DNA from: a virus
Strand: one strand, 5' to 3'
IMG/VR virus record: IMGVR_UViG_3300007514_000008
Location: 1 to 60,258 of that record
Length of the DNA: 60,258 nt
Positions 1 through 9,429 of this stretch are shown here, in pieces. Positions within the stretch are counted from its first letter, which is position 1. Each line of letters begins with the position of its first letter. A program made the position numbers and the translations under genes. The notes beneath the pieces were generated by a model. That model was not told the DNA's origin. It saw only the letters and a list, made by a program, of their open reading frames with translations, and made no database searches.

Positions 1-119
1 AGGCTCTAGTTAAGGATGCTAAAGAGCAATTTCCTAAGTACGATTTTTACTTAGTTGGTTCAATGGCAAGATTAAATCCACGACCAAATGATATAGATAT
101 AGGAATCATTCCTAATAAG
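1..119. repeat. Terminal direct repeat, left copy
   Basis: Bases 1-119 are identical to bases 60140-60258. The left copy starts inside the 3' end of the nozzle-like gene (its TAA stop lies at 11-13) and runs into the nucleotidyltransferase gene. A repeat that begins and ends in the middle of genes without any boundary signal fits the k-mer overlap left when an assembler closes a circular graph better than a biological terminal repeat. The true map is therefore circular (circularly permuted or concatemeric DNA) with length 60,139 bp. Confidence 0.95.
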
Positions 120-434
120 GGAAAGGTGCAACTAAAAGAATGGGAGAAGGTATTAGAATTTTTTGAAGATAAATATATTGATAATCTTAAAGTAGATGCT
201 CAGATAGTACCTGCTTATAGAAAGTTATTTAACTATAGCGGAGAAACTGTTAGGAAATTATCTAATAGTAAAATATATAGGTATATATATCATACTGAAA
301 TTCCTTCTAATAGTTTAAATGTTAAGTACTCAAGGGCTTGTGGTAATTTATGGAGAAAGAAAGTTCGAGTTGTCTCTGATAAGTATAGAGCAAGAGGATT
401 AATGGGGATGGAATTCACTAATATAAAATTATAA
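1..434 (+). CDS. Polymerase-beta-superfamily nucleotidyltransferase (5' end lies at 60130)
   Basis: The reading frame is already open at base 1 and continues from the other end of the contig, where a GTG at 60130 is a plausible start; joined, the protein is 147 residues. The first ATG (63) cannot be the start because it falls inside the catalytic motif. Just before and after it the frame reads LVGSMARLNPRPNDIDIGI, the hG[GS]..Dh[DE]h signature of minimal nucleotidyltransferases, and a third carboxylate is likely the Asp of KVDAQIVP (about bases 192-200). Such enzymes transfer a nucleotidyl group from NTP to protein, RNA or small-molecule acceptors; the acceptor here is unknown. Its start overlaps the end of the upstream nozzle-like gene and its stop overlaps the next ATG (TAATG), so the three genes are probably translationally coupled. 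No HEPN partner is adjacent, so a HEPN-MNT toxin-antitoxin pair is unlikely. Confidence 0.8.
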   Translation, partial: ALVKDAKEQFPKYDFYLVGSMARLNPRPNDIDIGIIPNKGKVQLKEWEKVLEFFEDKYIDNLKVDAQIVPAYRKLFNYSGETVRKLSNSKIYRYIYHTEIPSNSLNVKYSRACGNLWRKKVRVVSDKYRARGLMGMEFTNIKL

Positions 435-1597
435 TGGCTAATAAATCAGTAATAAACCCGGGGCTTTATCATTTAGGATTCTCTTTTGATTTTCCTCCTT
501 ATCATAATGAGGAGTATAGAGACGAGAATGAGATTAAGCAATTAAGATGGAAACACGCAGTTATGTTTAATAGAAGAGCCTATGTTGGTAACGTAGAGGT
601 TACTAATTATGATGGTTCTGTTGAGCATTTATCTGATTCCGTTTTTAAATCTAGGACTAATAAGTTTGATTCATTTAGTAAAGATAGAAGGATAGATGTA
701 GCGGTAGGCGATGGTGAGGATATATCTGCATTAGCTCACTTCGCAGATATGTTATTACAATTTAAACAAACTACTCTACATATTATAAATTGCTCAGGTG
801 CTTCTGAGTTCTTAGAAGGTACATATAAATTTAAAGGAGTTGATAGTTCTACTTCGGTATGCACAACAGCATATGGTGTTGTTTGGGCTAATAAACATGG
901 TTGTTTCTTTTTTGATGGAAGGCAAGTTAAGGATATATTAAATAAAAGAGGCACAAGGAGAGTAAGCCCATCTACTTGGACTGCATTTGCAACAGGAACA
1001 ATTAGAGCTGGGTTTTTCCCTCTTGAGAATCAAGTAGTTTTTATTAATGATGGTGGAGATTGGTTTGTATATGACCTAGTTACCCAATCTCTAGTTAAAG
1101 GAGATGCAAGAGTATCATCTGAGAATAAAACTAATATGATTAATGCTTGGGAAGGTAAACTACTATTAGGTTCTAATAACGGGTCTGATGCATTAGATGT
1201 AGATGCTTTGAAAGCAGTCGCTACAGAAACCAATACATTGGATAGTAAGAAATTTTCAGTATCCACAAGAGAATTAGATGGTGGAATACCGAGTGTGGAA
1301 AAGAAGTGGAAAAAAGTATATGTCACTTATAGAAATGCAGGGAGTGGTAAGTTAAAGATATATTATTCAGGAGTGGCAAAAAGTGGAGAGATTACATGGA
1401 CAGAAATAAGTCAAAGTTCAACCAATGGTCAGTTTGCAAGTTCAGGAAATTGGACTACAACAGGTTTTAAAATAAATACAAATGCCTATAGTATGAGAAT
1501 TAAAATAGAATCAGCCAATCCTGGAACTGATGCAGTACCTTATAATTTTGAGATAAATGATATAACTTTTGTCTATCGCACCAAGACGGTGAAGTAA
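434..1597 (+). CDS. Nozzle/stabilisation-like tail protein, C-terminal half
   Basis: The protein has 387 residues and starts at an ATG overlapping the nucleotidyltransferase stop. Residues about 35-260 carry beta-propeller-like blades: KHAVMFNRRAYVGNV, a gDGEDIsaL segment, lLQFKQTTLHIIN, LEGTYKFKGVDSST, YGVVWANKHGCFFFDG. This pattern belongs to tail nozzle or stabilisation proteins that close the tail end of short-tailed phages. The C-terminal ~110 residues look like a separate beta-sandwich. Its partner blades appear to be in the gene at 58353-60152, directly upstream on the circle, so this may be the second half of a protein split around the nucleotidyltransferase. Assignment rests on pattern and position; family membership is moderately sure, the split is inference. 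Confidence 0.6.
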   Translation: MANKSVINPGLYHLGFSFDFPPYHNEEYRDENEIKQLRWKHAVMFNRRAYVGNVEVTNYDGSVEHLSDSVFKSRTNKFDSFSKDRRIDVAVGDGEDISALAHFADMLLQFKQTTLHIINCSGASEFLEGTYKFKGVDSSTSVCTTAYGVVWANKHGCFFFDGRQVKDILNKRGTRRVSPSTWTAFATGTIRAGFFPLENQVVFINDGGDWFVYDLVTQSLVKGDARVSSENKTNMINAWEGKLLLGSNNGSDALDVDALKAVATETNTLDSKKFSVSTRELDGGIPSVEKKWKKVYVTYRNAGSGKLKIYYSGVAKSGEITWTEISQSSTNGQFASSGNWTTTGFKINTNAYSMRIKIESANPGTDAVPYNFEINDITFVYRTKTVK

Positions 1598-4500
1598 TGC
1601 CCCAGTCAGAAGATAGGCGAATACGACACTTAACGAAGTCGGTTACTCTCTCTTACATACCATCATCAGAGTATGGTAAAAATGGTGATACTGTATTTGT
1701 AAAGAGTGAGAAAAGTAATACTATCGAGCAATTTCTAAAGCAAGATGGTAAATGGATTTCTTTGGCTTCAGGTATAGGCGCAAATGATTCTAGGAGAAGA
1801 GCAGGTAAGAGAGGGGCAAGTGATGCTTCTACTACTACTGTTCAGAATATCACTGTTAACCAAGCCGAGTCTACTGGTACGGGAGATGGAACATCTACTA
1901 GTGACCATTCTTTATTAGAGAACCTAGACGATGATGACCATACACAATATGTTCATACTTCGACAGCTAGGACTGTTTCAGCAAATCATACTTATAGTGG
2001 TAATCCCGGATTCTCAGGAACTCCTAATTTCTCAGGACAACCACAATTTACTAAAGCTGATGGTAATACTCCATTTACTGTAACATCTACTACTAAAGTA
2101 GATAATTTAAAATCAAGTGATAGTGATAAATGGGATGGAAACCTATTTTCAAGTTATTTAGACCAAGCAGTTAAGACTTCATCTACTCCTAGCTTTACAG
2201 AGGTGACTTTACCTCAATCTGGTTTTAAGATGAAACATCCATCAGCTTCAAGTTACTATACTATATTAAAACTAGGAGACACTGAGCTTTCGGCTAATAG
2301 AACATTCTCTATTAATACTGGAGCAGATGCTGATATAAGTTTAAATGTTGAATCTGACTCTAAAATAAATCAAGATGTGACTACTGATGGAAGTGTGATA
2401 TTTGGTAATGCTACATTAAGTAATCTTGCGGCTAGTAGGCTTATTGCTTCTAATGGAAGTAAGAAAGTAGTCTCATCAGATTTAGCAAGTTGGGTAGCAG
2501 GTACTAGTAATCAAGTATCGGTAGCAGATGATGGTGATGGCACAATTACTTTATCAACTCCTCAAGATATACATACATCAGCTACTCCTACTTTTGCGAG
2601 TGCCACTTTAGGCACTGTTAGTGCAGGTGCTTCAGCAGGTACATTAACTACTACTACTGGAGATTTAGTTCTTGATGCATATTCTAATACTTTAAAGTTA
2701 AATGCCGATGTTGACATAGAATCTTCACTAGATGTGGGTACAAACCTTAATATTTTAGGCAATACAATATTAGGTGATACTACTGATTTTAGCTCAGGTT
2801 CTCCGGATACTGTTGAAATGAAAGCCAATGTCACCGTTAAGGGTGCATTAACTGTTGACGGAACTACTACTACTATTAATAGCACTACATTAACAGTCGA
2901 TGATAAGAATATTGAATTAGGAACTGTTGATTCTCCTAGTAATACAACGGCTGATGGTGGAGGAATAACGCTTAAAGGGGCTACTGATAAGACTATTAAT
3001 TGGATTAATTCAACAGGTTCTTGGACTTCTAATCAGCCTTTTGAAGTAAGCAATCAATCAAGTCAATTAAAATTAAGTTATGATGGCTCTAATTCTAGTA
3101 CTTTTGGAGTAGATAGTAATAGTATACTTACAATAGGGGCTAGTGATGTAAGATTTAATGCAAGTGGTCAGAATGTAGACCCTTCAGCTACTGTACATAC
3201 TGATTTAGGTGCTTACAATAGAATGTGGCGCAGCCTTTACGCTGCAGAACTTTATGTTGAGACTATCGTTGCTCAAGATGTAATGGCTACTATTGGTGGT
3301 CGCATTGTAGTCGCCCCAACTACAAAGTTAATAGCAGATTTATCTAGTGGTGCTACTACTATAGATGTTGAACATAATAATATAACTAATGCTTATATAA
3401 AAATGCAAACTGCTCCCGGTGGTGTTGCTCAGATAGAAATAATGAAGGTTGCAAGTGGCGCACCTACAACTATTACTGGTGGTTATAGATATGGAATTCA
3501 GAGGAATGAAGATGGTACGGGTGCTAATAGTTGGGTAGAAGGAGATGCAGTTGTTAATCTAGGTGCTGCGGCTGGAGAAGGATTTATAGATTTAACATCT
3601 ACTACTACATCATTAAGTCATCTCGGTCCGAATATGACAATCTACTCAAGGACTGGAACTGCTGATTGGGACGACCTAGAAGCAACAGTTTCAGTAGGAA
3701 ATTTAGAAAGTTGGGTAGACTATAGTTCTGATGAATTTGGAATTGCTATTGGTAGCAATATGCTTAATTCTCCAAATGCTGCGAGTAATCCTTTTCATGG
3801 ATTAACTGCTGATAGAACTAATGGTCTTAGAATGTTTAATACTCCTATTGAATTATATAAAGCAGGAGTTAAGAAGGCTAAGTTTACTGCTGATGGAGGT
3901 ATTAAACTCGGTGACCAGATTGATGGTGGTGGAGAATCTCTTAAATTTCAATGGGATGAGGTAAATAATGAGTTAACAATTACAGGCATTATTCATGTCG
4001 CTAGTGGGAGTACAGGGGTAGGTGATACTATCTCAGATGGTACAACAATATCAGCAGGAGGTATATATGTTAACAGCGGTACTGGGAAGTTTACAATATC
4101 TAATAGCTCAAATGATATTGATTATGGTGATGCTAGTGCTATATTTCTTGGGCTTGATTCTTCTGCTCCTAAATTTTCCTTAAAGGGGGCTGGAACACAA
4201 GGTTTAACGTGGGATGGTTCTAATCTAGGAGTTACCGGTACTGTTACTGTTCAAAATCCTGAAGATTTCGCAGGGAATTCACTACAGGAACAATGGGCAG
4301 GAAACGCATTAGATACTAATGTTTGGACAATCGTCAAAGAGTCTGGTCATACTGACCCTACTGCCACAGTTAGTGGTGGTACAATGCAACTAGCTACTAA
4401 TAATGAAAAATGGCAAGGATTTAGGTCTTCAACAACATTCGCTAGAGCAAATAGACCAGTATTTGAGTGGGATGTTACTATGCATCAAGATGGTAATGTC

Positions 4501-6738
4501 GGAATTATGATTGGTTTAGAAGATTCTGCTAATCAATACGCTGGATATTGGGGTGATTATCTTGTATTCTTTAGAAAAATAAGCAATACTGACGAAAGAA
4601 TTAGACTTTATTATTATAATGGAAGTACATATACTAATAATACAGACTTAGCAACTTCGAGTAATGATTCACTATGGGTGGTTGGAGATACATTTAGAGT
4701 TAGGTGGAAATTACTTGCTACTGGTTGTTATTTAGAAATTTTTAAGAATGGAAACTTTACATCTCCTTTATATACACACACTTTTACAAGTGGAACTGCG
4801 ACTCACTATCATTTAAAGATGACTGCAAATGATAACTCTACTTATCCAGATAATGATTTGACACATAATGGTATCGTAGCACAAGGTCATTTACCAATAG
4901 GCACAGTTATAAGTGGTGCTAATATAACTACTGGTTCCATAGAAAGTACGAATTGGAGTAGTAGTGCAGGTTCTCAAATGGATTTAGACAATGGTACAAT
5001 CAGTCTTGGTGGCTCTAGTTCTCCTAAATTCTCAGTCACGAGCGCAGGTTTAATGACTGCTCGTAGTGGATATATAGGTTCAGCCTCATCTGGTTGGTCT
5101 ATAACTGATGATAGATTATATAATGGTGATGGTGCTACAACAGGTACTGAACCATCTGAACTTCATTTGCAATTTAATACACAAAATTCTGGTAGTGGTA
5201 ATATTTATAGTTGGAATCAAAAATTAGCAGGTCTATCAGCCACTTGGCATAAAGCCGCACACGCAGGTCATATGGTATTTGGTCAAGTTGCAAGTAGTGG
5301 TACTGCAATAAAAACAAATTATTTCGGTATTCAAATGATGGATTATGAGGGTAGAGAATACTTTTGTTTATCTGCTAATGGAGCGGATGATAATAGTGGT
5401 TCGTCAGGTTCTGTTTATAATAAAATAGCAGGTTGGTCTTTCGATGAATCTGGTATATATAAAGATAGTAGTGGTCATATAGGTATAACAACTTCAGGAC
5501 ATTCTGATGTTGGTTCTGTGCCTTCTTTTTTCGCAGGTGCTACTGGTAGTACAGGAGCAGATTCTACTATATCCTTTGGTTCTGATGGTAAGATAAGAGG
5601 TTCTGGAATATACAATAGAGATAATCAAGACTGGGCTATTGAAGCGTCTAGAATATTTGGAGATGGTGGAGATGGTGATATAGAAATAAAGAGAAAAACT
5701 ACAAGTAATACTAACCCGGGTTTTACATGGAAAAAGGATGGGGTTACTCAGTCTGATGTTTATGTAAATGGTTTTATTACAAATGCCTCAGGTGATAATC
5801 TATTTAAGGTTAGCACATATAGATTAGTGCAACAGAGAGATATATATTTAGATACATTTACTGCTGATTTAGATGTTGCTGATTTACACATTGAACCTAA
5901 CGGATTTAGATTTTTCGTTAGGGATAGAATTATATTAAAAAATGGTGCTTCATCTGGTGCCGGTGCGTTGTTAGTGTTTAGGGCGCATGGTTATAATGGT
6001 GGAGCGGGAGGGAATGGTAGTCCAGGTAGTAATTCTGGTTCTGCACCTGTGTCAGGAGGGGGTGGTGGAACTGCAGGTAGTGCAGGAGGTAGACATTATA
6101 GTAATACTACTACACCGACTCCTAATTTATTACATGGTACTTTTGGAGAGACTGGAAGGGCTGGTGGAGACGGAGCATCTGCAATAGGGTTTGGAGCAGG
6201 CGCAGCTGCAGATGGTGACCCCGGTGATGGAGGAAACCCAGGTGACGCTCCTGTTAGCACAAGCAACATCACAGTTTTAGGTTTATCTGGAGCATCAGGA
6301 GGAGCAGGAAGGGAGGGGAAATCGGGTAGTGTTTCCTCAGGAGGGGATGGTGGTTCTCATGGTTCTGGTGGCTCAGGTGGAGCTGCAATCAATGCATCTA
6401 CTAAGATGGCATCTATTGACCCTCATTTAGTTACTACATTTAGAGATATATATACTAATACTGATAATGCTGAAAGAATTGCACCTAATCCCGGTGGTGG
6501 TTCAGGTGGCTCAGGTGGAGGTGGTGGAGCAGGTTGGGATGCACAAGAAGACGAGTATCTGAGTGGTGGCGGTGGAGGAGGCTCTGGAGGTTCTGGAGGT
6601 GGGGGAGGTATAATCATGGTTGTAGCAAGATTAGTAGAAAGGTCTGGGAGTAATTATGGTAAAATTAAATTCTCCAATCACGGTGGAAATGGCGGTGCAG
6701 GTGGAGATGGTGGTTTACCGGGACAAAAAATAGAGTAG
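1597..6738 (+). CDS. Large tail fibre/adhesin with lectin-like and polyglycine regions
   Basis: The protein has 1713 residues and starts at ATG overlapping the previous stop (TAATG). Near residues 105-120 is LLENLDDDDHTQYVH, a motif common near fibre N-termini. Residues ~410-490 carry a beta module (LTVDGTTTTINSTTLTVDD) shared with two other fibre genes in the window. Residues ~895-1085 look like a jelly-roll lectin (laminin-G/concanavalin-like) domain: LDTNVWTIV, GYWGDYLVFF, RLYYYNGSTYTNN, LEIFKNG. Residues from ~1460 to the end are extremely glycine-rich (runs of GGGGG, GGSGG), like the polyglycine-II sandwich tips of some phage adhesins. It probably forms the receptor-binding fibre, with the lectin-like domain and glycine-rich tip contacting surface glycans. 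The target is unknown. Confidence 0.8.
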   Translation: MPQSEDRRIRHLTKSVTLSYIPSSEYGKNGDTVFVKSEKSNTIEQFLKQDGKWISLASGIGANDSRRRAGKRGASDASTTTVQNITVNQAESTGTGDGTSTSDHSLLENLDDDDHTQYVHTSTARTVSANHTYSGNPGFSGTPNFSGQPQFTKADGNTPFTVTSTTKVDNLKSSDSDKWDGNLFSSYLDQAVKTSSTPSFTEVTLPQSGFKMKHPSASSYYTILKLGDTELSANRTFSINTGADADISLNVESDSKINQDVTTDGSVIFGNATLSNLAASRLIASNGSKKVVSSDLASWVAGTSNQVSVADDGDGTITLSTPQDIHTSATPTFASATLGTVSAGASAGTLTTTTGDLVLDAYSNTLKLNADVDIESSLDVGTNLNILGNTILGDTTDFSSGSPDTVEMKANVTVKGALTVDGTTTTINSTTLTVDDKNIELGTVDSPSNTTADGGGITLKGATDKTINWINSTGSWTSNQPFEVSNQSSQLKLSYDGSNSSTFGVDSNSILTIGASDVRFNASGQNVDPSATVHTDLGAYNRMWRSLYAAELYVETIVAQDVMATIGGRIVVAPTTKLIADLSSGATTIDVEHNNITNAYIKMQTAPGGVAQIEIMKVASGAPTTITGGYRYGIQRNEDGTGANSWVEGDAVVNLGAAAGEGFIDLTSTTTSLSHLGPNMTIYSRTGTADWDDLEATVSVGNLESWVDYSSDEFGIAIGSNMLNSPNAASNPFHGLTADRTNGLRMFNTPIELYKAGVKKAKFTADGGIKLGDQIDGGGESLKFQWDEVNNELTITGIIHVASGSTGVGDTISDGTTISAGGIYVNSGTGKFTISNSSNDIDYGDASAIFLGLDSSAPKFSLKGAGTQGLTWDGSNLGVTGTVTVQNPEDFAGNSLQEQWAGNALDTNVWTIVKESGHTDPTATVSGGTMQLATNNEKWQGFRSSTTFARANRPVFEWDVTMHQDGNVGIMIGLEDSANQYAGYWGDYLVFFRKISNTDERIRLYYYNGSTYTNNTDLATSSNDSLWVVGDTFRVRWKLLATGCYLEIFKNGNFTSPLYTHTFTSGTATHYHLKMTANDNSTYPDNDLTHNGIVAQGHLPIGTVISGANITTGSIESTNWSSSAGSQMDLDNGTISLGGSSSPKFSVTSAGLMTARSGYIGSASSGWSITDDRLYNGDGATTGTEPSELHLQFNTQNSGSGNIYSWNQKLAGLSATWHKAAHAGHMVFGQVASSGTAIKTNYFGIQMMDYEGREYFCLSANGADDNSGSSGSVYNKIAGWSFDESGIYKDSSGHIGITTSGHSDVGSVPSFFAGATGSTGADSTISFGSDGKIRGSGIYNRDNQDWAIEASRIFGDGGDGDIEIKRKTTSNTNPGFTWKKDGVTQSDVYVNGFITNASGDNLFKVSTYRLVQQRDIYLDTFTADLDVADLHIEPNGFRFFVRDRIILKNGASSGAGALLVFRAHGYNGGAGGNGSPGSNSGSAPVSGGGGGTAGSAGGRHYSNTTTPTPNLLHGTFGETGRAGGDGASAIGFGAGAAADGDPGDGGNPGDAPVSTSNITVLGLSGASGGAGREGKSGSVSSGGDGGSHGSGGSGGAAINASTKMASIDPHLVTTFRDIYTNTDNAERIAPNPGGGSGGSGGGGGAGWDAQEDEYLSGGGGGGSGGSGGGGGIIMVVARLVERSGSNYGKIKFSNHGGNGGAGGDGGLPGQKIE

Positions 6739-6746
6739 GTAATAAT

Positions 6747-7097
6747 ATGAGATGGATTAATACTAAGGTTATATATTCATGGAATGGTAGTAAGTATATA
6801 GAAAAATATGTAGAGGGCTATTATCACTATGGAGATTTGGCTTTATGTGATGTTTTAGTAGAAGCAGGAGCAGGAGGGGGAGGCGGTGGAGGTGCCGGAG
6901 GAAGTGGTGGAACAGTAGTTTTCATTACAAGTCACTTGACTCAACCACTAATAGATGATAGTAGTATCTATGCAACAGTTAATGGTGGCTCAGGAGGAGC
7001 AGGTGGAGAAACTGGTGGGGATGCTTCGACATATGGTACAACTGGCTATACTGGTGGAACAGGTACAACTGGCAAATATATCAAAATAATATTATAA
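6747..7097 (+). CDS. Small glycine-rich protein following the main fibre
   Basis: The protein has 116 residues. An N-terminal aromatic/beta part (WINTKVIYSWNGSKYIEKYV) is followed by two glycine-rich stretches (a run of seven Gly near residues 44-50, then GGSGGAGG and TGYTGGTGTTG). It lies 8 bases downstream of the large fibre, whose own C-terminus has the same composition. By analogy with phages that carry a separate polyglycine adhesin or fibre-capping protein after the long tail fibre gene, it may sit at the fibre tip. This role is inferred from composition and position only; no catalytic motif is visible. Confidence 0.65.
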   Translation: MRWINTKVIYSWNGSKYIEKYVEGYYHYGDLALCDVLVEAGAGGGGGGGAGGSGGTVVFITSHLTQPLIDDSSIYATVNGGSGGAGGETGGDASTYGTTGYTGGTGTTGKYIKIIL

Positions 7098-7149
7098 TTG
7101 TCTATTCTCAGGGAAACAGTTAAAATTGAAATGGTAAAATGGGCTTAAT

Positions 7150-8913
7150 ATGGCTAGAAGAAGTGGATTAAGAAGCGCAGCTGCGAAGTCTATGACTCGT
7201 CTGAAAGGACATGAGTATGATAGACACGTAGCTGAGTCTTTACGTCAAATAAATCAAAAAGCTTTCGAGGACAAAGAGAAACGAATTGATGAAAGATATG
7301 CTGCGGCTGGGCAGTTTATCAATCTTATGGATAAGATGTCTGCGGCAAGAGAGCAGGACGCTAAGGCTGAGAGAGGCGTAACTCAGATGCAGAAGGAGAC
7401 AGGAACTGAGGTATCGTATAAGAAGGTTGGGCTTGGGGACTGGCTTAAGGGTGAGAGTAAGTTTCGAGATATAGGTAAAGAGACTTTTACTTTTGGTGAT
7501 ACTGAGTATAGTAAAGCAGACATGATAGCTTATGATAAGACTTATAAAAAGAATAAGTGGGAAGATGTTGATTTTGACCAGTCTGATAAAAACCAAGCTG
7601 AAGTTGATGCTCAAGAGACAGATGTTGATGAGAATGAAATCAAGCCGTGGACTTATGAAGGTCAAAAATCTAAAGATAGGGCAATTAAGTTAGAAAAAAG
7701 AAAGCAAAAAGTGGAAGAATACAGAGCAAAGATGGATGAAAATAAGGCATTGAGAGAGGCAAAGAGAGAAGAAAGAAAAAATGCGAGGCTAGAAAAAGCT
7801 GAATTAAAAGAACAAGGTCTTATGTTGGCAGGCAAGGAAGGGAGTGCTTGGGATAAATTTAAAGGTCATTTTGCTAATATGTTTGGAGATGATAAAGATA
7901 TAGATACTATGGACAAGGATAGAAAGGATAGTGGAGTAAGTAATAAAGATACAGAGTATAACCCAGATGTAGAACCTGCGTCTACTGAAGAAATTGTTGA
8001 AAAATATACTGAAGGTACTGAAGAGGACTATACTAAAGCTGTTGACTTAACCGAAGGAGGAGATGTCCCCACAGAAGCACAGTCAGATATTGATTCAGAT
8101 GTTTCAGATGAAAATTTAAATAAACGCCTATCTAAGTCTCCAGATTCAGGAGGTAGTAGAGATTATTGGGGGGAATTCAAAGATAGTTTTACTGATGATA
8201 AAGGTCTTTTTCAAGGGGGAGAAAAGGGTCGTGTACTTGGAAGATTTTTAGATAAATTTGATAAGCCTGACTTAAAGACAGTAGAAACACCTGTTCTTGA
8301 AGAAGAACAAGACCCTCATATTGATGTAGAAGAGCAAGGTGATAAAGGTGATAAAGCAGTAGTCACTAGTTTAGATGCTATAGAAGAAGTAGCTAAGAAA
8401 TCTGTTGCTCAACAATATATTGATAAGAATCAGAAATTTGATGAGAATGTATTGAAACATCACTCTAAAAACCTTCGTGTTGGCTGGAGTGGGAAAGACA
8501 AGAAAGAAGGTACATCTATGTATAGTCTTTATGAAGGGGATAATGTGATAATGGAAAATATGTTTGAAGTTACTATTGACCCCGACACAGGTATGGATAC
8601 TAGAGTATTTGCCTCAAAAAATCCGATGGTAAAGGGTGTAGATTTCTCTATGTTATCCGGTATGGATAAATTAGGTGCGTCAAATAATAAGTGGAGGACT
8701 AAGCCAGATAGAACTCCTGAGAATCAAGCAAAAGCTGATAGCATTGTAACTGCAGCAAATCAACAATTATCTGCAAATTTGGAAGATTTGGATATGACAG
8801 ACTTATTTGATAAAGGAAAAATCACGCAAAGAGAGTTTGAGGATTGGATGGATGGTAAAGTTCCTGCTAGGAGAGGTTACAAACAAGGTGATAATTATGC
8901 ATTTGCTAACTAG
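7150..8913 (+). CDS. Putative internal virion protein (charged, helical)
   Basis: The 587-residue protein is very rich in Lys, Glu and Asp and has no recognised domain. Residues ~15-260 read as long charged helices (EKRKQKVEEYRAKMDENK and similar); residues ~265-400 are acidic and low-complexity. The C-terminus ends with a predicted helical pair (LFDKGKITQREFEDWMD). It opens a run of five closely spaced genes (7150-23528) that together encode about 5,450 residues of non-fibre virion protein. In podoviruses a block of this kind after the tail genes supplies proteins ejected with the DNA. Function is inferred from position. Confidence 0.55.
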   Translation: MARRSGLRSAAAKSMTRLKGHEYDRHVAESLRQINQKAFEDKEKRIDERYAAAGQFINLMDKMSAAREQDAKAERGVTQMQKETGTEVSYKKVGLGDWLKGESKFRDIGKETFTFGDTEYSKADMIAYDKTYKKNKWEDVDFDQSDKNQAEVDAQETDVDENEIKPWTYEGQKSKDRAIKLEKRKQKVEEYRAKMDENKALREAKREERKNARLEKAELKEQGLMLAGKEGSAWDKFKGHFANMFGDDKDIDTMDKDRKDSGVSNKDTEYNPDVEPASTEEIVEKYTEGTEEDYTKAVDLTEGGDVPTEAQSDIDSDVSDENLNKRLSKSPDSGGSRDYWGEFKDSFTDDKGLFQGGEKGRVLGRFLDKFDKPDLKTVETPVLEEEQDPHIDVEEQGDKGDKAVVTSLDAIEEVAKKSVAQQYIDKNQKFDENVLKHHSKNLRVGWSGKDKKEGTSMYSLYEGDNVIMENMFEVTIDPDTGMDTRVFASKNPMVKGVDFSMLSGMDKLGASNNKWRTKPDRTPENQAKADSIVTAANQQLSANLEDLDMTDLFDKGKITQREFEDWMDGKVPARRGYKQGDNYAFAN

Positions 8914-8922
8914 GAGGTATAA

Positions 8923-9423
8923 ATGTTTGCAGCTATAGGCGTAGGATTAACTGCTTTACAGATGATAGGAGGGGCAAGAAGAGGTGCTAAGCAGAGCAGA
9001 CACAATATTGGTGAATGGCAGTCTCAGATTGGTGACATTAATAAGTCTCTTGGTGAATTAGAAACTCAAGCTACTCTTCAAACAGAGGTTGCTAAGTCAG
9101 ACCTTACTGAGGATTTAACAAGGGAAGGGAAGAATCTTGGCAGAACTAAGACTGAAGCTTTAGAGAATGTAGAGGAGGCAAGTACAGAATTTGCATTTAG
9201 TGGAGAAGAGCAAGAGAGATTAACTGATGTCACAGAAAAGATTGATTTAAATTTTGAAGATACAAAGAAGGTAGCTGAGAGGGAATTAGATAAGACACTT
9301 GCGTCCATTGAAGAGTGGAAAGGCTCAGAGAGAAAAAGATTAGAAGGAGAAAGAAAGACCTTGCAAGGGCAGATTGGTGCGGCAAGGAATACTGATTCAT
9401 TTTTAGAAAACTTATTCGGGTAG
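8923..9423 (+). CDS. Small helical internal virion protein candidate
   Basis: The protein has 166 residues. It has a hydrophobic, Gly-rich N-terminal segment (MFAAIGVGLTALQMIGGARRG) followed by ~130 residues of charged helix likely to form a coiled coil. That layout resembles the short member of podoviral ejection-protein sets (T7 gp14-like: membrane-active N-terminus plus helix), but I see no sequence motif that proves homology. A good ribosome binding site (GGAGG) lies just before its ATG, which is nine bases after the stop of the previous gene. Confidence 0.55.
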   Translation: MFAAIGVGLTALQMIGGARRGAKQSRHNIGEWQSQIGDINKSLGELETQATLQTEVAKSDLTEDLTREGKNLGRTKTEALENVEEASTEFAFSGEEQERLTDVTEKIDLNFEDTKKVAERELDKTLASIEEWKGSERKRLEGERKTLQGQIGAARNTDSFLENLFG

Positions 9424-9429
9424 CATATT

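Noticed and set aside
1-434. HEPN-MNT toxin-antitoxin interpretation of the nucleotidyltransferase
   Set aside because: No HEPN-like helical protein with an Rx4-6H motif in the adjacent genes; both neighbours are tail proteins.
6423-6617. - strand proline-rich frame
   Set aside because: It is the antisense image of the polyglycine region (GGN reversed gives CCN), not a gene.
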